From Bacteroidales bacterium (lineage in GTDB: Bacteria > Bacteroidota > Bacteroidia > Bacteroidales > UBA932): a stretch of 36,513 nucleotides of DNA. A program made the position numbers and the translations under genes. The notes under the pieces are model-generated. The model was given only the letters and a program-made list of their open reading frames with translations, searched no databases and was not told the origin of the DNA. This document shows positions 14,961-24,848 of this stretch, piece after piece (the first letter of the stretch is position 1; each line of letters begins with the position of its first letter). Location: positions 1-36,513 of the forward strand of contig JAAYDZ010000044.1 of assembly GCA_012728975.1 (NCBI GenBank), in the 5' to 3' direction.

Positions 14961-15836
14961 ATGATACGTTCGATGACAGGATACGGCAAAGCGGAATGCC
15001 TGATCTCAGAAGACAAATATTTGATTGAAATCCGCTCTCTAAATGGCAAGAATGCCGATGTCACCATAAAGACCTCCATAATCCCCCGCGAGAGGGAGCT
15101 TGCGGTGCGCCAATATCTTATACAGCGTCTCAATCGCGGCAATATAGACCTTTTTGCCAGCGTGGAACAAAACGGAGAGAATACAGCCCGCTCTATAAAC
15201 GGTCAGGTGCTACTAGGTTATTACAAGCAGCTCTGTTCAATACTTGATGACGGTCCTATGTCAGATCTTGATAGAGAGGATTTGCTGCCTGCACTTCTCA
15301 AGATGCCTGATGTTGTAGAATCCAAAGCTCCTGAACTTACAGAAGAGGATTGGGAGGATTTTTTCAAGGCTATTTGTAGTGCTACGGAAGCTCTCGATGT
15401 TTTTCGCTTAAAGGAAGGAGCGGTGTTGCGTGAGGATGTGATCTCAAAAGTTTCAAAGATTGAAGAGTGTTTGGATGAGATTGAGCAATTTGAGCATGAG
15501 AGGATAGAGACAATCAGACAACGTATTTTCAGCCGTTTGGAAGAAATTGCACTGCAGCCAGATCAGGAGCGTTTCGAGCAAGAGATGGTCTTTTATATAG
15601 AGAAACTTGATATCAATGAGGAAAAGGTGCGCCTACGACAGCATTGCAGCTATTTCAAGGGAACTCTCGACAATGAGGAGTATCCGGGGCGCAAGCTGGG
15701 ATTCATTGCACAGGAGATGGGGCGCGAGATCAATACCATTGGGTCCAAAGCCAATCATGCCGGGATCCAGAGGATTGTAGTGATTATGAAGGACGAACTG
15801 GAAAAGATCAAAGAGCAGTCGCTGAATATTCTTTAA
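14961..15836 (+). CDS. yicC: YicC/YloC-family endoribonuclease
   Basis: A 291-residue cytoplasmic protein of the YicC family, members of which have been shown to be RNA endonucleases. The N-terminal MIRSMTGYGKAE is the family hallmark, followed by EIRSLNGKNADV. Further on are the acidic central helices and the C-terminal DUF1732 region with QEMGREINTIGSKAN. Length is standard. It is divergent from glnS and followed after 18 bases by the tricorn-like gene, so probably forms an operon with it and mqnC. Confidence 0.93.
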   Translation: MIRSMTGYGKAECLISEDKYLIEIRSLNGKNADVTIKTSIIPRERELAVRQYLIQRLNRGNIDLFASVEQNGENTARSINGQVLLGYYKQLCSILDDGPMSDLDREDLLPALLKMPDVVESKAPELTEEDWEDFFKAICSATEALDVFRLKEGAVLREDVISKVSKIEECLDEIEQFEHERIETIRQRIFSRLEEIALQPDQERFEQEMVFYIEKLDINEEKVRLRQHCSYFKGTLDNEEYPGRKLGFIAQEMGREINTIGSKANHAGIQRIVVIMKDELEKIKEQSLNIL

Positions 15837-15854
15837 ATTCAAATATCATTTTTT

Positions 15855-18800
15855 ATGAAAAAACAACTATTGTCATTATTAATTCTGGTGCTTCCGCTTT
15901 TATCATCTGCATCAGATAACCAGGCCCGTTTGCTGCGTTTCCCTACAATCGGAGGCGGCAAGATCGTATTCAGTTACGCCGGAGACCTCTACAGCGTGGA
16001 TGCTGATGGAGGCGCTGCTACCAGACTCACCTCACATGTCGGGTATGAGGTATTTCCAAAAATTTCTCCCGATGGCAAGACTATCGTCTTTACAGGCCAG
16101 TACGATGGCAATACGGAGGTCTATTCCATGCCTCTGGAGGGTGGAGAGCCGGTAAGGCTTACCTGGACACCAACTCTCGATCGTGACAATATGGGTGACC
16201 GTATGGGGCCCAACAATATTGTGATGAACTGGACTCCGGATGGAAGTCAGATTATATTCCGTACCAGATGGTACACCTTTTCAGGCCTTAGAGGGCGTCT
16301 CTACCAGGTTTCTTTAGATGGTGGGGTGCCCAGGCAGTTGCCTACCACAGAGGGTGGATTTTGTTCTTATTCGCCTGATGGCAAATATTTGGCTATGAAC
16401 AGGATGTTCCGCGAATTCCGCACATGGAAATACTATAAGGGCGGTCAGGCAGATGACATCTGGATCCATAAGGTTGGTACTACCACATTGGAGAAAATCA
16501 CCGACAATCCCTACCAGGACATCTTCCCGATGTGGATCGGTGACGAGATATTCTACCTCTCGGACAGGGACAGGACAATGAATATGTTCGTTTACAACAC
16601 AAAGACAAAGAAGACCGAAAAGGTGACGGATTTCACTGAGTATGATATCAAATTTCCTTCGGCCTCAACTGAGTACATTGTCTTTGAAAACGGAGGATAT
16701 ATCTATAAGTTCTCTGTAAAGGATCGCACATACACCAAAGTTAACATAACTCTGGCCAGTGATAATATATGGGCTCGCACCGAACTTGGTGATGCGTCGA
16801 AAAGGATGAGCTCCTATGATCTCTCGCCTGATGGAGAAAGAGTGCTGGTGACTGCACGCGGCGACATTTTTTCGCTCCCTGCAAAGCAGGGTGTAACCTA
16901 CAATATCACCCGTTCGCCAGGTTCGCACGAACGCAATGTGATATGGTCGCCTGACGGAAGTACCATTGCGTACCTTTCCGATGCTGACGGCGAATATCAG
17001 GTATATACGGCTCCCTCATCGGATATGTCTGCTGCCCGTAAAATGACCTCTTTCACCTCCGGCTATCTCACAGGGCTCCAGTGGTCTCCCGACTCCAAGA
17101 CCCTCTACTTTAATTCGGATAAGATGGACAAATATGAGCTGAACACATCTACAGGAGCACTCAAGCGTATCCTTGTCGGCACGCATGGCGGCATACGTTC
17201 ATTTACTTTGACTCAAGATGGCAGTTGGGCAGCTTATGTTACTACGTTGCCCAATAAGGTCAGTGCAGTATTCCTTTACGAGATTGCCACCGGCAAATCA
17301 TTCCAGGTGACGGATAAATGGTATAGCTCATCATCACCTGTTTTTTCAAAGGATGGCAAATACCTCTTCTTCACCTCTTCCAGGAATTTGCGTTCCACTT
17401 ATTCACAAGTAGAATGGAATACTTCCTATGCTGTTAATGACTATGTGTTTGTGCTTCCACTTGCCAAAGAAACTCCCAATCCTGCTGCAGTAAAGTCTGA
17501 CGAATACACTTCTGACTCTGATTCGGCTGAAAAGCCTTCCGATAAAAAAGAGAGTAAGCCGGCTTCTGCAGTAAAAATTGATAAGGACGGACTCTTTGAG
17601 CGTATTTCACCGCTGCCACTTTCTCCCGGCAGATACAATCTTCTCTTCGCAGATGGAGGAAAACTCTATTATACCTCTTATGGTGGTATGGGCAGCCCCA
17701 TGGCAAGAGCGGGCTCGGCTGGCGTGAAGAGTCTCGATCTCAAGACCATGAAGTCAAGTGATGCATTTCAGGGCACCCCCGTCAGCTATACTTCAGACCT
17801 GAAGAAAGTTCTTGTCAGGGATGCCGGTAAACTCTATGTAATCAATACCGCCGGTCCGGGAAAACCCGGTGATCCCGTTCCCACTTCCGATATGGAGATC
17901 ATGATCGATCGTCAGGCAGAGTGGAAACAGATATTTGATGAAAGCTGGAGAATAATGAGAGACGGATTCTATGTGGAAAATATGCATGGTGTGGATTGGC
18001 AGAAGATTCACAATAAATATGGACAACTTATTCCTTATGTTAAACACCGTCACGACTTGAGTTATATCATCGGTGAGATGATAGGAGAATTAAATGTTGG
18101 ACATGCCTACATCAATTCAGGCGATGTGCCTGAGTTGCCTCGTATCAAGACAGGCCTTTTGGGAGCAGAGTTTGCAAAGGACAAATCCGGTGCATTCAAA
18201 ATTACAAAGATCTTCAAAGGTGCCAACTGGAGTGAGGCTTTGCGTAGTCCTCTTTCTGAGAGCGATGTAAAAGTGGGCGAATATGTGCAATCTATAAATG
18301 GTATTTCTTGTAGCGAACTGAAAAACATTTATCAGGCACTTGTAGGCAAGGCAGACAAAGTGGTATCTCTTGTTGTTTCGCCTGATGCCAAAGGCACTAA
18401 ATCTCGCATCATTTATGTCAAGACCGTTTCCGACGAAAGCAGGCTTGCATATTACGAATGGGTACAGACTAACATTGAAAAAGTCGAGAAAGCCTCAAAC
18501 GGAGAAATCGGCTATATCCATATTCCAGATATGGGAACCTCAGGTCTGGAAATATTCACTAAACTATTCTACACTCAACTGGATAAGAAGGCACTTATAA
18601 TAGACGATCGTATGAACGGTGGCGGAAATGTCTCCCCAATGATTCTGGAGCGTCTTCAGAGAGTGGTTTACAGGATGAGTATGTCACGTAACGGCGGAGA
18701 GCCCAATACAATTCCCAATGAGGCGCATTATGGTCCGAAAGTATGTCTGATAGACAAGTATTCATCATCAGACGGTGATCTTTTCCCGTACGGATTTAAA

Positions 18801-19103
18801 ACTCTCGGTCTTGGAAAAGTCATAGGTATGCGTTCTTGGGGTGGAATTGTTGGTATTTCAAGCTCCAAGCCCTTTTTAGATGGCCAGGATATGCGTACAC
18901 CATTCTTTACTTCATACTCATCAGAGACAGGAGAGTGGATTATTGAGGGCTACGGAGTGGATCCCGATATAGTGGTAGACATCAATCCTTTTGAGGATTA
19001 TCTCGGCAAAGATGCACAGCTTGATAAGGCAATAGAAGTACTTAAAGAGGAACTCAAGACTTTCAAACCGTTACCGGGTATTCCGGCTGATCCGATACGA
19101 TAG
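15855..19103 (+). CDS. Tricorn-like S41 serine protease, secreted
   Basis: A 1082-residue protein with a signal peptide (MKKQLLSLLILVLPLLSSA), so periplasmic or exported. The N-terminal two-thirds hold WD40-like/TolB-type propeller repeats of the form SPDGKxIxF (about 30-560). A low-complexity Ser/Asp/Lys linker lies at about 550-575. A tricorn core follows at about 690, then a PDZ domain (about 770-860) and a C-terminal S41 domain with IDDRMNGGGNVSP. By analogy with archaeal tricorn, His750 in VGHAY, Ser972 in SSSDGD and the Glu of IEGYGVDPD form the active site. The residue before His750 is Gly, where Thermoplasma tricorn has Ser745. It probably degrades peptides. Confidence 0.9.
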   Translation: MKKQLLSLLILVLPLLSSASDNQARLLRFPTIGGGKIVFSYAGDLYSVDADGGAATRLTSHVGYEVFPKISPDGKTIVFTGQYDGNTEVYSMPLEGGEPVRLTWTPTLDRDNMGDRMGPNNIVMNWTPDGSQIIFRTRWYTFSGLRGRLYQVSLDGGVPRQLPTTEGGFCSYSPDGKYLAMNRMFREFRTWKYYKGGQADDIWIHKVGTTTLEKITDNPYQDIFPMWIGDEIFYLSDRDRTMNMFVYNTKTKKTEKVTDFTEYDIKFPSASTEYIVFENGGYIYKFSVKDRTYTKVNITLASDNIWARTELGDASKRMSSYDLSPDGERVLVTARGDIFSLPAKQGVTYNITRSPGSHERNVIWSPDGSTIAYLSDADGEYQVYTAPSSDMSAARKMTSFTSGYLTGLQWSPDSKTLYFNSDKMDKYELNTSTGALKRILVGTHGGIRSFTLTQDGSWAAYVTTLPNKVSAVFLYEIATGKSFQVTDKWYSSSSPVFSKDGKYLFFTSSRNLRSTYSQVEWNTSYAVNDYVFVLPLAKETPNPAAVKSDEYTSDSDSAEKPSDKKESKPASAVKIDKDGLFERISPLPLSPGRYNLLFADGGKLYYTSYGGMGSPMARAGSAGVKSLDLKTMKSSDAFQGTPVSYTSDLKKVLVRDAGKLYVINTAGPGKPGDPVPTSDMEIMIDRQAEWKQIFDESWRIMRDGFYVENMHGVDWQKIHNKYGQLIPYVKHRHDLSYIIGEMIGELNVGHAYINSGDVPELPRIKTGLLGAEFAKDKSGAFKITKIFKGANWSEALRSPLSESDVKVGEYVQSINGISCSELKNIYQALVGKADKVVSLVVSPDAKGTKSRIIYVKTVSDESRLAYYEWVQTNIEKVEKASNGEIGYIHIPDMGTSGLEIFTKLFYTQLDKKALIIDDRMNGGGNVSPMILERLQRVVYRMSMSRNGGEPNTIPNEAHYGPKVCLIDKYSSSDGDLFPYGFKTLGLGKVIGMRSWGGIVGISSSKPFLDGQDMRTPFFTSYSSETGEWIIEGYGVDPDIVVDINPFEDYLGKDAQLDKAIEVLKEELKTFKPLPGIPADPIR

Positions 19104-19121
19104 AAATCCGGTTGCTGTATA

Positions 19122-20234
19122 ATGAAAGAAATCTCTTTTTCGGAAGCGCTGTCGCTCTATTTGAATGCGCCGCTGGAAGAGTTGCGTAGTATGGCTGATA
19201 CCGCAAGGTACAGCCATATACCGCAAAAACGGGTAAGCTGGCAAATTGACCGCAATGTTAATATCACAAATGCTTGCGTCAGCGGATGCCGGTTCTGTAA
19301 TTTTCATTGCAAACCTATTGAAAAAGAGAAAGTATTTGTCACCACCCTCGACCAGTATAAGAGCAAAATTGCTGAAATGCGTCGTCTTGGAGGTGATCAG
19401 CTTCTACTCCAGGGTGGTCTGCATCCCGATCTTGATATAGTTTATTACGAGAATTTATTTCGTGAACTAAAGAAAATAGAGCCTTCGCTCAAACTCAATG
19501 CGTTGGGACCTCCCGAGATTGCTTTCATTTCCCGCATTAGCGGGACAAGTTGCGAAGAGACACTCAGCCGTCTTCGCGAGGCCGGATTAGACACCCTTCC
19601 AGGAGCCGGAGCGGAAATACTCTCAGACAGAGTGCGCAAGATTATTTCCCCAGGTAAACCCACCGCTACGGAGTGGTGTAACGTAATGGAAATTGCCCAT
19701 AAAATGGGCATCGGCACAACTGCCACGATGGTCTATGGACATATAGAGACAATGGAGGAGCGGATGGCTCATCTCTTTACCATTCGGGACTTACAGAGTC
19801 GCAGACCGGAAGAGACCCCGGGGTTTCGTGCATTTATTAGCTGGCCGATGCAACTAAAAGGGACGCTTTTGGTTGAAATGATGGAGGAAAGAGGCAGGCA
19901 ACTGCCTCGCATATGTCACGGATGGAGCGAGGAAGAGGAGTTTCTACGTACGATAGCAATCTCCAGAATAGTTCTCCACAATATAACACATATCCAGGCC
20001 TCATGGCTCACCGTTGGCCTAGAAATAGCTAAAAAATCGCTTCATTATGGAGCGGACGATATGGGCTCGATAATGATCGAGGAAAATGTAATATCTGCAG
20101 CGGGTGCTTCCAACACTGTTACTGCTGATGAGATGCAACAGGCTATTCGTGAAGAGGGATTTGAACCCTGGTTACGAAGGCAGGATTATTCTCCGGCCGA
20201 TCCTGTCATACTGCGCAGCCAGGCAATTTCCTGA
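19122..20234 (+). CDS. mqnC: Cyclic dehypoxanthinyl futalosine synthase
   Basis: Radical SAM enzyme of futalosine-type menaquinone synthesis, which cyclises dehypoxanthine futalosine. The 370 residues carry the cluster motif C-x3-C-x2-C at Cys52, Cys56 and Cys59 (CVSGCRFC). The MqnC features [49 protein letters not shown] and [13 protein letters not shown] follow. The last two separate MqnC from the related MqnE. It starts 18 bases after the protease gene. The 3' end overlaps convergent nfo by 49 bases, so the last 15 or so codons of each gene are antisense to the other. Confidence 0.93.
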   Translation: MKEISFSEALSLYLNAPLEELRSMADTARYSHIPQKRVSWQIDRNVNITNACVSGCRFCNFHCKPIEKEKVFVTTLDQYKSKIAEMRRLGGDQLLLQGGLHPDLDIVYYENLFRELKKIEPSLKLNALGPPEIAFISRISGTSCEETLSRLREAGLDTLPGAGAEILSDRVRKIISPGKPTATEWCNVMEIAHKMGIGTTATMVYGHIETMEERMAHLFTIRDLQSRRPEETPGFRAFISWPMQLKGTLLVEMMEERGRQLPRICHGWSEEEEFLRTIAISRIVLHNITHIQASWLTVGLEIAKKSLHYGADDMGSIMIEENVISAAGASNTVTADEMQQAIREEGFEPWLRRQDYSPADPVILRSQAIS

Positions 20235-21073
20235 CTCCAGATTTCAGGTTCGGGAGTTTCAAGAATCAGGGGGATGCCATTGAATCTGGCATCCCTCATT
20301 ATTCTGATGAAGGTACCGTGCCCAATAAAACCGTTGCCGAGAGTTTCATGGCGGTCAACTCGGGAGCCAAGTGGTCTTTTTGCATCGTTGAGGTGCATTC
20401 CCTTGAGATATTTCAGACCTACAATCCGGTCCAGTTCTTCGATCACTTTTCCGAAAGTGTCTTCGTCCCGGGCGAAAAGGTCTTGCTCGTTTTCTCCGCT
20501 CCGCACATCATAGCCGGCCGCAAAAGAGTGGCAGGTATCGATGCATATGCCTACTCTGGATTTGTCTTCCACCTGTGAGATGATTTCGGCCAGATGCTCA
20601 AACTGAAAACCGACATTAGAACCCTGACCGGCAGTGTTTTCAATGACCGCGCAGACACCTGAGGTCTTGTCTAGAGCCATGTTAATGGATTCTGCCACAC
20701 GTCTTAAGCACTCGCTCAGAGAGATTTCGTTTAGATGGCTCCCGGGATGGAAATTGAGACGGTTGAGTCCGAGTTGTTCACAACGCTGCATCTCATCAAG
20801 AAATGCAGCTCTGGATTTGCCCAGTCCTTCCGATGTAGGGTGTCCAAGATTTATAAGATAGCTGTCATGAGGAAGTATCGAGTCCGGCACAAATCCATGC
20901 CGGATGCAGTTTTCTTTAAAAAGTCGGATACTCTGCTCAGAAAGCGGAGCGCTGACCCATTGGCGTTGATTTTTTGTAAATAGGGCGAAAGCATTTGCCC
21001 CAATGGCAGCTGCATTTAGAGGAGCATTTTCCACTCCTCCGCTACTGCTAACATGTGCGCCGATAAATTTCAT
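20186..21073 (-). CDS. nfo: Endonuclease IV (AP endonuclease)
   Basis: Incises DNA at abasic sites in base-excision repair. The 295 residues form the AP-endonuclease-2 TIM barrel. The trinuclear zinc ligands are all recognisable in order: [45 protein letters not shown] and ILETPE. The ATG at 21073 ([10 protein letters not shown]) is chosen over an in-frame TTG at 21088 because it matches the family start and has an AAAGGA purine stretch just before it. It begins 11 bases after recG ends, so the two repair genes are an operon. Confidence 0.96.
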   Translation of the reverse strand: MKFIGAHVSSSGGVENAPLNAAAIGANAFALFTKNQRQWVSAPLSEQSIRLFKENCIRHGFVPDSILPHDSYLINLGHPTSEGLGKSRAAFLDEMQRCEQLGLNRLNFHPGSHLNEISLSECLRRVAESINMALDKTSGVCAVIENTAGQGSNVGFQFEHLAEIISQVEDKSRVGICIDTCHSFAAGYDVRSGENEQDLFARDEDTFGKVIEELDRIVGLKYLKGMHLNDAKRPLGSRVDRHETLGNGFIGHGTFIRIMRDARFNGIPLILETPEPEIWSQEIAWLRSMTGSAGE

Positions 21074-21084
21074 TGTTTTTCCTT

Positions 21085-23187
21085 TCAACTTATATTTGAA
21101 TAATCTTTTATTTCTATTTTCAAATTTTGCAGAACTTTGGTCAGAAGAGAATTTTCTCTACTTGAAAGCAGAGGGTCTTTCTCCAGAATATCCGAGGCCT
21201 CTCTGCGTGCATCTTCGAGTACAGCGGAGTCCCTGCCGAGATTGGCTAAGCGGAGGTTCAATACAAGTCCGCTCTGTCTTGTTCCCTCGAAGTCGCCCGG
21301 TCCCCTCATTCTTAAATCAGCTTCTGCAATTTCAAATCCGTCGGTTGTCTGACACATCATCTCAATTCTCTGGCGGGATTCATTGCTAAGTTTGTAGCCG
21401 GTCATAAGTATGCAGTAAGATTTCTCAGCACCTCGACCGACTCTGCCTCTAAGCTGGTGAAGTTGCGAAAGACCAAACCGTTCGGCACTTTCGATCACCA
21501 TTACCGAAGCATTAGGCACATCTACGCCCACTTCTATGACGGATGTTGATACCAGAATATGGGCTTTTCCACTCACAAAAAGCTCCATATCAAAAGCTTT
21601 ATCTTCAGGTTTCTGCTGGCCGTGGACCACTGCAGTACAGTATTCGGGGGGAGGGAAGGCTTTGACTATGGCTTCGTATCCCTCTTCGAGGTTTTTATAA
21701 TCCATTTTTTCAGATTCTTTAATAAGAGGATATACTACGAAAATTTGTCTCCCGGATTTAATCTCCCTTTTCATAAATTCTCTTAGACGAGGGCGGGAGC
21801 TTTCACCCCAGTGAATTGTCTGTACAGGTTTCCTGCCTGGAGGCAACTCATCTATAACCGATACATCGAGATCTCCCCAAAGAGTCATTGCGAGGGTTCT
21901 CGGAATTGGAGTTGCGGTCATTACCAGGATATGGGGTGGCATAGAGGATTTTGTCCAAAGTCTGGATCTCTGTTCCACACCGAAGCGGTGCTGTTCGTCT
22001 ATTACTGCCAATCCAATGTTTAGAAACTGTACATTCTCTTCAATAAGTGCGTGGGTGCCGAAGATGATGTGGATAGAGCCATCTTCAAGTCCGGCATGGA
22101 TTTCACGACGCTCTTTTGTTTTTGTGGAACCCGTGAGCAATGCGGTTTTAACTCCGCTATGCTCCAGAAACTTCAGGGTGCCATTATAGTGCTGTGAAGC
22201 AAGTACTTCCGTAGGGGCCATTATACAAGCCTGGTATCCATTGTCCACTGCCATCAGTGCGCTGAAAATTGCTACGAGAGTCTTTCCGCTGCCCACGTCA
22301 CCCTGCAGGAGGCGGTTCATCTGGCTTCCGGAGATAACGTCCGCGCGAATCTCTTTGATTACCCTCTTCTGAGCTTCAGTCAAAGGGAATGGGAGGTGCT
22401 CATATGTGCTGTTAAAAGCCTCTCCGATGTTATTAAAGAGAATCCCGGTGGAACTGCGCATCCTTATATTTTTCTGTTTTAGAAGCGACAACTGCAGATA
22501 GAAGAGTTCCTCAAACTTGAGCCTATCCTTCGCTTTATCAAGTATCTGAAGATCAGTAGGGAAGTGTATGTTTACCAAAGCCTGACGCAACGATATGAAG
22601 CGTTTGCGCAATATCAGATTGCGTGGAAGGGTCTCTTCTATACTCTCAATCACTTGGTTAATGAGGTTATACTGGAGCATTGCGAAGACCTTATTGCCAA
22701 TACCTGCACTTCGCAGCCTTTCAGTACTGGAGTAGACACCGATAAGAGTCCCAACCATCGCGAGTTTGTCCTCGGTAGCCGGATCTATTTCGGGGTGGAC
22801 CATATTATATGTCTGGTTAAATATGGATGGTTTGCCGAATACTATATATTCGGTTCCGATTTTGAGTTTATTGAAGACCCATTTTATTCCTTGGAAGAAA
22901 ACAAGTTCGATAGTGCCTGTACCGTCGTTGAGGCGGGCAATCAAACGTTTGGCACGTCCCTCACCGGTTATGCGAATATCTGTGATGCTGCCACGCAGCT
23001 GAATATAAGCGCTGCTACTTTCAATTTCCCTTATAGAATAAAACCTGGTGCGGTCAATATATCTGAATGGAAACGTATATAGCATATCTCTAAATGAAGA
23101 GATGCCCAGCTCTTTTTCCAATAGCGCTGCCCTCTTGGGTCCGACGCCTTGCAGGTACTTTATGTCACTCTCCAGAATTTTGTTCAC
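21085..23187 (-). CDS. recG: ATP-dependent DNA helicase RecG
   Basis: Remodels stalled forks and branched DNA. With the GTG start at 23187 the protein has 700 residues: an N-terminal wedge/OB domain (about 50-150), then helicase motifs with Walker A GDVGSGKT (Lys302), Walker [18 protein letters not shown], and the C-terminal helicase part ending [13 protein letters not shown] and QLRGRVGRG. The GTG (protein starting [15 protein letters not shown] after the initiator) fits the family start. A TTG ten codons upstream lies before the promoter -7 box and is rejected. It leads a minus-strand operon with nfo and is divergent from pdxA. Confidence 0.95.
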   Translation of the reverse strand: MNKILESDIKYLQGVGPKRAALLEKELGISSFRDMLYTFPFRYIDRTRFYSIREIESSSAYIQLRGSITDIRITGEGRAKRLIARLNDGTGTIELVFFQGIKWVFNKLKIGTEYIVFGKPSIFNQTYNMVHPEIDPATEDKLAMVGTLIGVYSSTERLRSAGIGNKVFAMLQYNLINQVIESIEETLPRNLILRKRFISLRQALVNIHFPTDLQILDKAKDRLKFEELFYLQLSLLKQKNIRMRSSTGILFNNIGEAFNSTYEHLPFPLTEAQKRVIKEIRADVISGSQMNRLLQGDVGSGKTLVAIFSALMAVDNGYQACIMAPTEVLASQHYNGTLKFLEHSGVKTALLTGSTKTKERREIHAGLEDGSIHIIFGTHALIEENVQFLNIGLAVIDEQHRFGVEQRSRLWTKSSMPPHILVMTATPIPRTLAMTLWGDLDVSVIDELPPGRKPVQTIHWGESSRPRLREFMKREIKSGRQIFVVYPLIKESEKMDYKNLEEGYEAIVKAFPPPEYCTAVVHGQQKPEDKAFDMELFVSGKAHILVSTSVIEVGVDVPNASVMVIESAERFGLSQLHQLRGRVGRGAEKSYCILMTGYKLSNESRQRIEMMCQTTDGFEIAEADLRMRGPGDFEGTRQSGLVLNLRLANLGRDSAVLEDARREASDILEKDPLLSSRENSLLTKVLQNLKIEIKDYSNIS

Positions 23188-23192
23188 AGGTG

Positions 23193-23200
23193 CAAATATA
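23193..23200 (-). promoter_or_regulatory. -7 promoter box immediately before recG
   Basis: On the minus strand TATATTTG (23200 to 23193) matches TAnnTTTG and ends 5 bases before the GTG at 23187, again pointing to a leaderless message. A TTTG at 23218-23215 lies upstream, but the spacing (14) is shorter than usual. Confidence 0.45.
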
Positions 23201-23259
23201 CACCAAATATGCGTCAAATTTCAGTGCTTTTTAGTAACTTGCAAAAATTTTCGAATTAT

Positions 23260-24339
23260 ATGAGCAGAAAAATAGTAGTGGGTATTACCCAAGGAGATAG
23301 TAACGGCATCGGTTATGAAGTCATCATAAAAGCCCTCTCAGATGCAAGAATGCTGGATATGTGCATTCCCGTTGTTTATGGCTGTTCACGCACTTTCGGC
23401 ATATATCGCAAACTCGTCCCTGAAACCGAACAGATTACTACCAATATTATCAATAGTGCCTCAGATGCACGTCCCAAACATGTCAACATTGTCAATGCTG
23501 TACCTGATTCATTACCGGTAGATATAGGTCAGCCGACAGCTGATGGTGCCAGGGCAGCAATAATAGCTCTTAAGGCTGCGGTAGCTGATGTTAAGGCGAA
23601 GTTTCTGGATGCATTAGTGACAGCACCTTTCAGCAAACATACGGTTGCACAGACAGAGTTCGCGTTTCCCGGCCATACGGAGTACCTGATAAACGAATTC
23701 GGAGCGAAAGACGGTTTGATGTTTCTCTGTGCCGATAATCTCAGAGTCGGGGTTGTTACCAATCATCTCCCCCTCTCAAAGGTAAGCGCCGCCATTACTA
23801 AAGAGGTTCTTATGAGTAAGATCCGCCTGATGAATCACTCTCTTATAAGGGATTTTGGTGTAGTAAGGCCGAAAATTGCCATTCTTGGGCTCAATCCTCA
23901 TGCAGGTGATGGCGGTTCACTTGGTACCGAGGAGATTGACACCATCATTCCCGCCATCAAGGAGGCGAATTCAGAGAATATACTGGCTTTTGGTCCTTAT
24001 TCACCGGACGGATTTTTTGCAACAAATACGCAGTACAAATTTGATGCTGTTCTGGCGATGTACCATGATCAGGGACTTATCCCATTCAAGGCGCTAGCAT
24101 TTGATAAGGGCGTCAATTTTACGGCGGGGTTGCCGATTGTCAGAACATCCCCCGATCACGGTACTGCATTTGAAATTGCCGGCAAGTCCATGGCAAATCC
24201 GGGACCGATGATTTCGGCGATATATACTGCAATTGATATCTGCAACAACAGGGACAACTACGATGAGATGAGTGCCAATCCTTTGGAAATAAAGCACTTT
24301 GAGGGACCGAAATACGAACGCACAATATTGCCGGAATAA
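23260..24339 (+). CDS. pdxA: 4-hydroxythreonine-4-phosphate dehydrogenase
   Basis: NAD-dependent oxidation and decarboxylation of 4-phosphohydroxy-L-threonine in DXP-dependent pyridoxal phosphate synthesis. The 359 residues begin VVGITQGDSNGIGYE and carry the three metal-binding His: in PGHTEYL, LNPHAGDGG and MYHDQGLIPFK. The substrate region PIVRTSPDHGTAFEIAGK follows. The ATG at 23260 is chosen from the family start; the frame stays open for 37 codons upstream into the divergent recG region. rnhA begins 3 bases after its stop. A weak -7-like TAACTTGC at 23235-23242 may be its promoter. Confidence 0.95.
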   Translation: MSRKIVVGITQGDSNGIGYEVIIKALSDARMLDMCIPVVYGCSRTFGIYRKLVPETEQITTNIINSASDARPKHVNIVNAVPDSLPVDIGQPTADGARAAIIALKAAVADVKAKFLDALVTAPFSKHTVAQTEFAFPGHTEYLINEFGAKDGLMFLCADNLRVGVVTNHLPLSKVSAAITKEVLMSKIRLMNHSLIRDFGVVRPKIAILGLNPHAGDGGSLGTEEIDTIIPAIKEANSENILAFGPYSPDGFFATNTQYKFDAVLAMYHDQGLIPFKALAFDKGVNFTAGLPIVRTSPDHGTAFEIAGKSMANPGPMISAIYTAIDICNNRDNYDEMSANPLEIKHFEGPKYERTILPE

Positions 24340-24342
24340 TTG

Positions 24343-24837
24343 ATGGCTAAAAGATCACCCATACAAATATATACAGACGGAGCCTGTAGAGGAAACCCCG
24401 GACCGGGAGGATACGGAGTGGTGATGCGTTGCGGGAATTATGAGAAGGAATTTTCAGCAGGATACCGTCTTACTACAAATAATCGTATGGAGCTTTTGGC
24501 TGTTATTGTGGGTCTGGAGGCGATCAAGTGGTCGGAGGCAGTTGTTACTGTGTGGAGTGATTCCTCGTATGTAGTCAATGCCGTGGAAAATGGCTCGGTA
24601 TTCAAATGGGAACAGAAAGGTTTCCACAAAAAGGCCAATCCGGATCTATGGATCCGCTTTCTGGCAATTTACAGGCAGCACAAGGTCCGTTTTGTATGGA
24701 TCAAAGGCCATGCGGGGTATCCCGACAATGAGCGTTGTGATAATCTCGCCGTTGTCGCTTCTATGGGCCCTGATCTAGCTGTGGATGAGGTTTATGAAGC
24801 ATCGAATGTGAAAAACGAACTATTTAACAATCCTTAA
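24343..24837 (+). CDS. rnhA: Ribonuclease HI
   Basis: Degrades RNA in RNA-DNA hybrids. In 164 residues all catalytic residues are present: Asp12 (YTDGACRGNPGPGG), Glu50 (NNRMELLAV), Asp73 (VWSDSSYVV) and Asp133 (NERCDNLA), with the flexible-loop His123 (KGHAGYPDN). It also has the basic-protrusion-like KWEQKGFHKKANPDLW segment. The C-terminal 20 or so residues extend past the core. It starts 3 bases after the pdxA stop and so is translationally linked to it. Confidence 0.97.
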   Translation: MAKRSPIQIYTDGACRGNPGPGGYGVVMRCGNYEKEFSAGYRLTTNNRMELLAVIVGLEAIKWSEAVVTVWSDSSYVVNAVENGSVFKWEQKGFHKKANPDLWIRFLAIYRQHKVRFVWIKGHAGYPDNERCDNLAVVASMGPDLAVDEVYEASNVKNELFNNP

Positions 24838-24848
24838 TAACTATTTTT

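Noticed and set aside
21074-21088. TTG start for nfo at 21088
   Set aside because: The ATG at 21073 matches the endonuclease IV start (MKFIGAHVS) and has a purine-rich ribosome-binding-like stretch; the TTG would overlap the recG stop.
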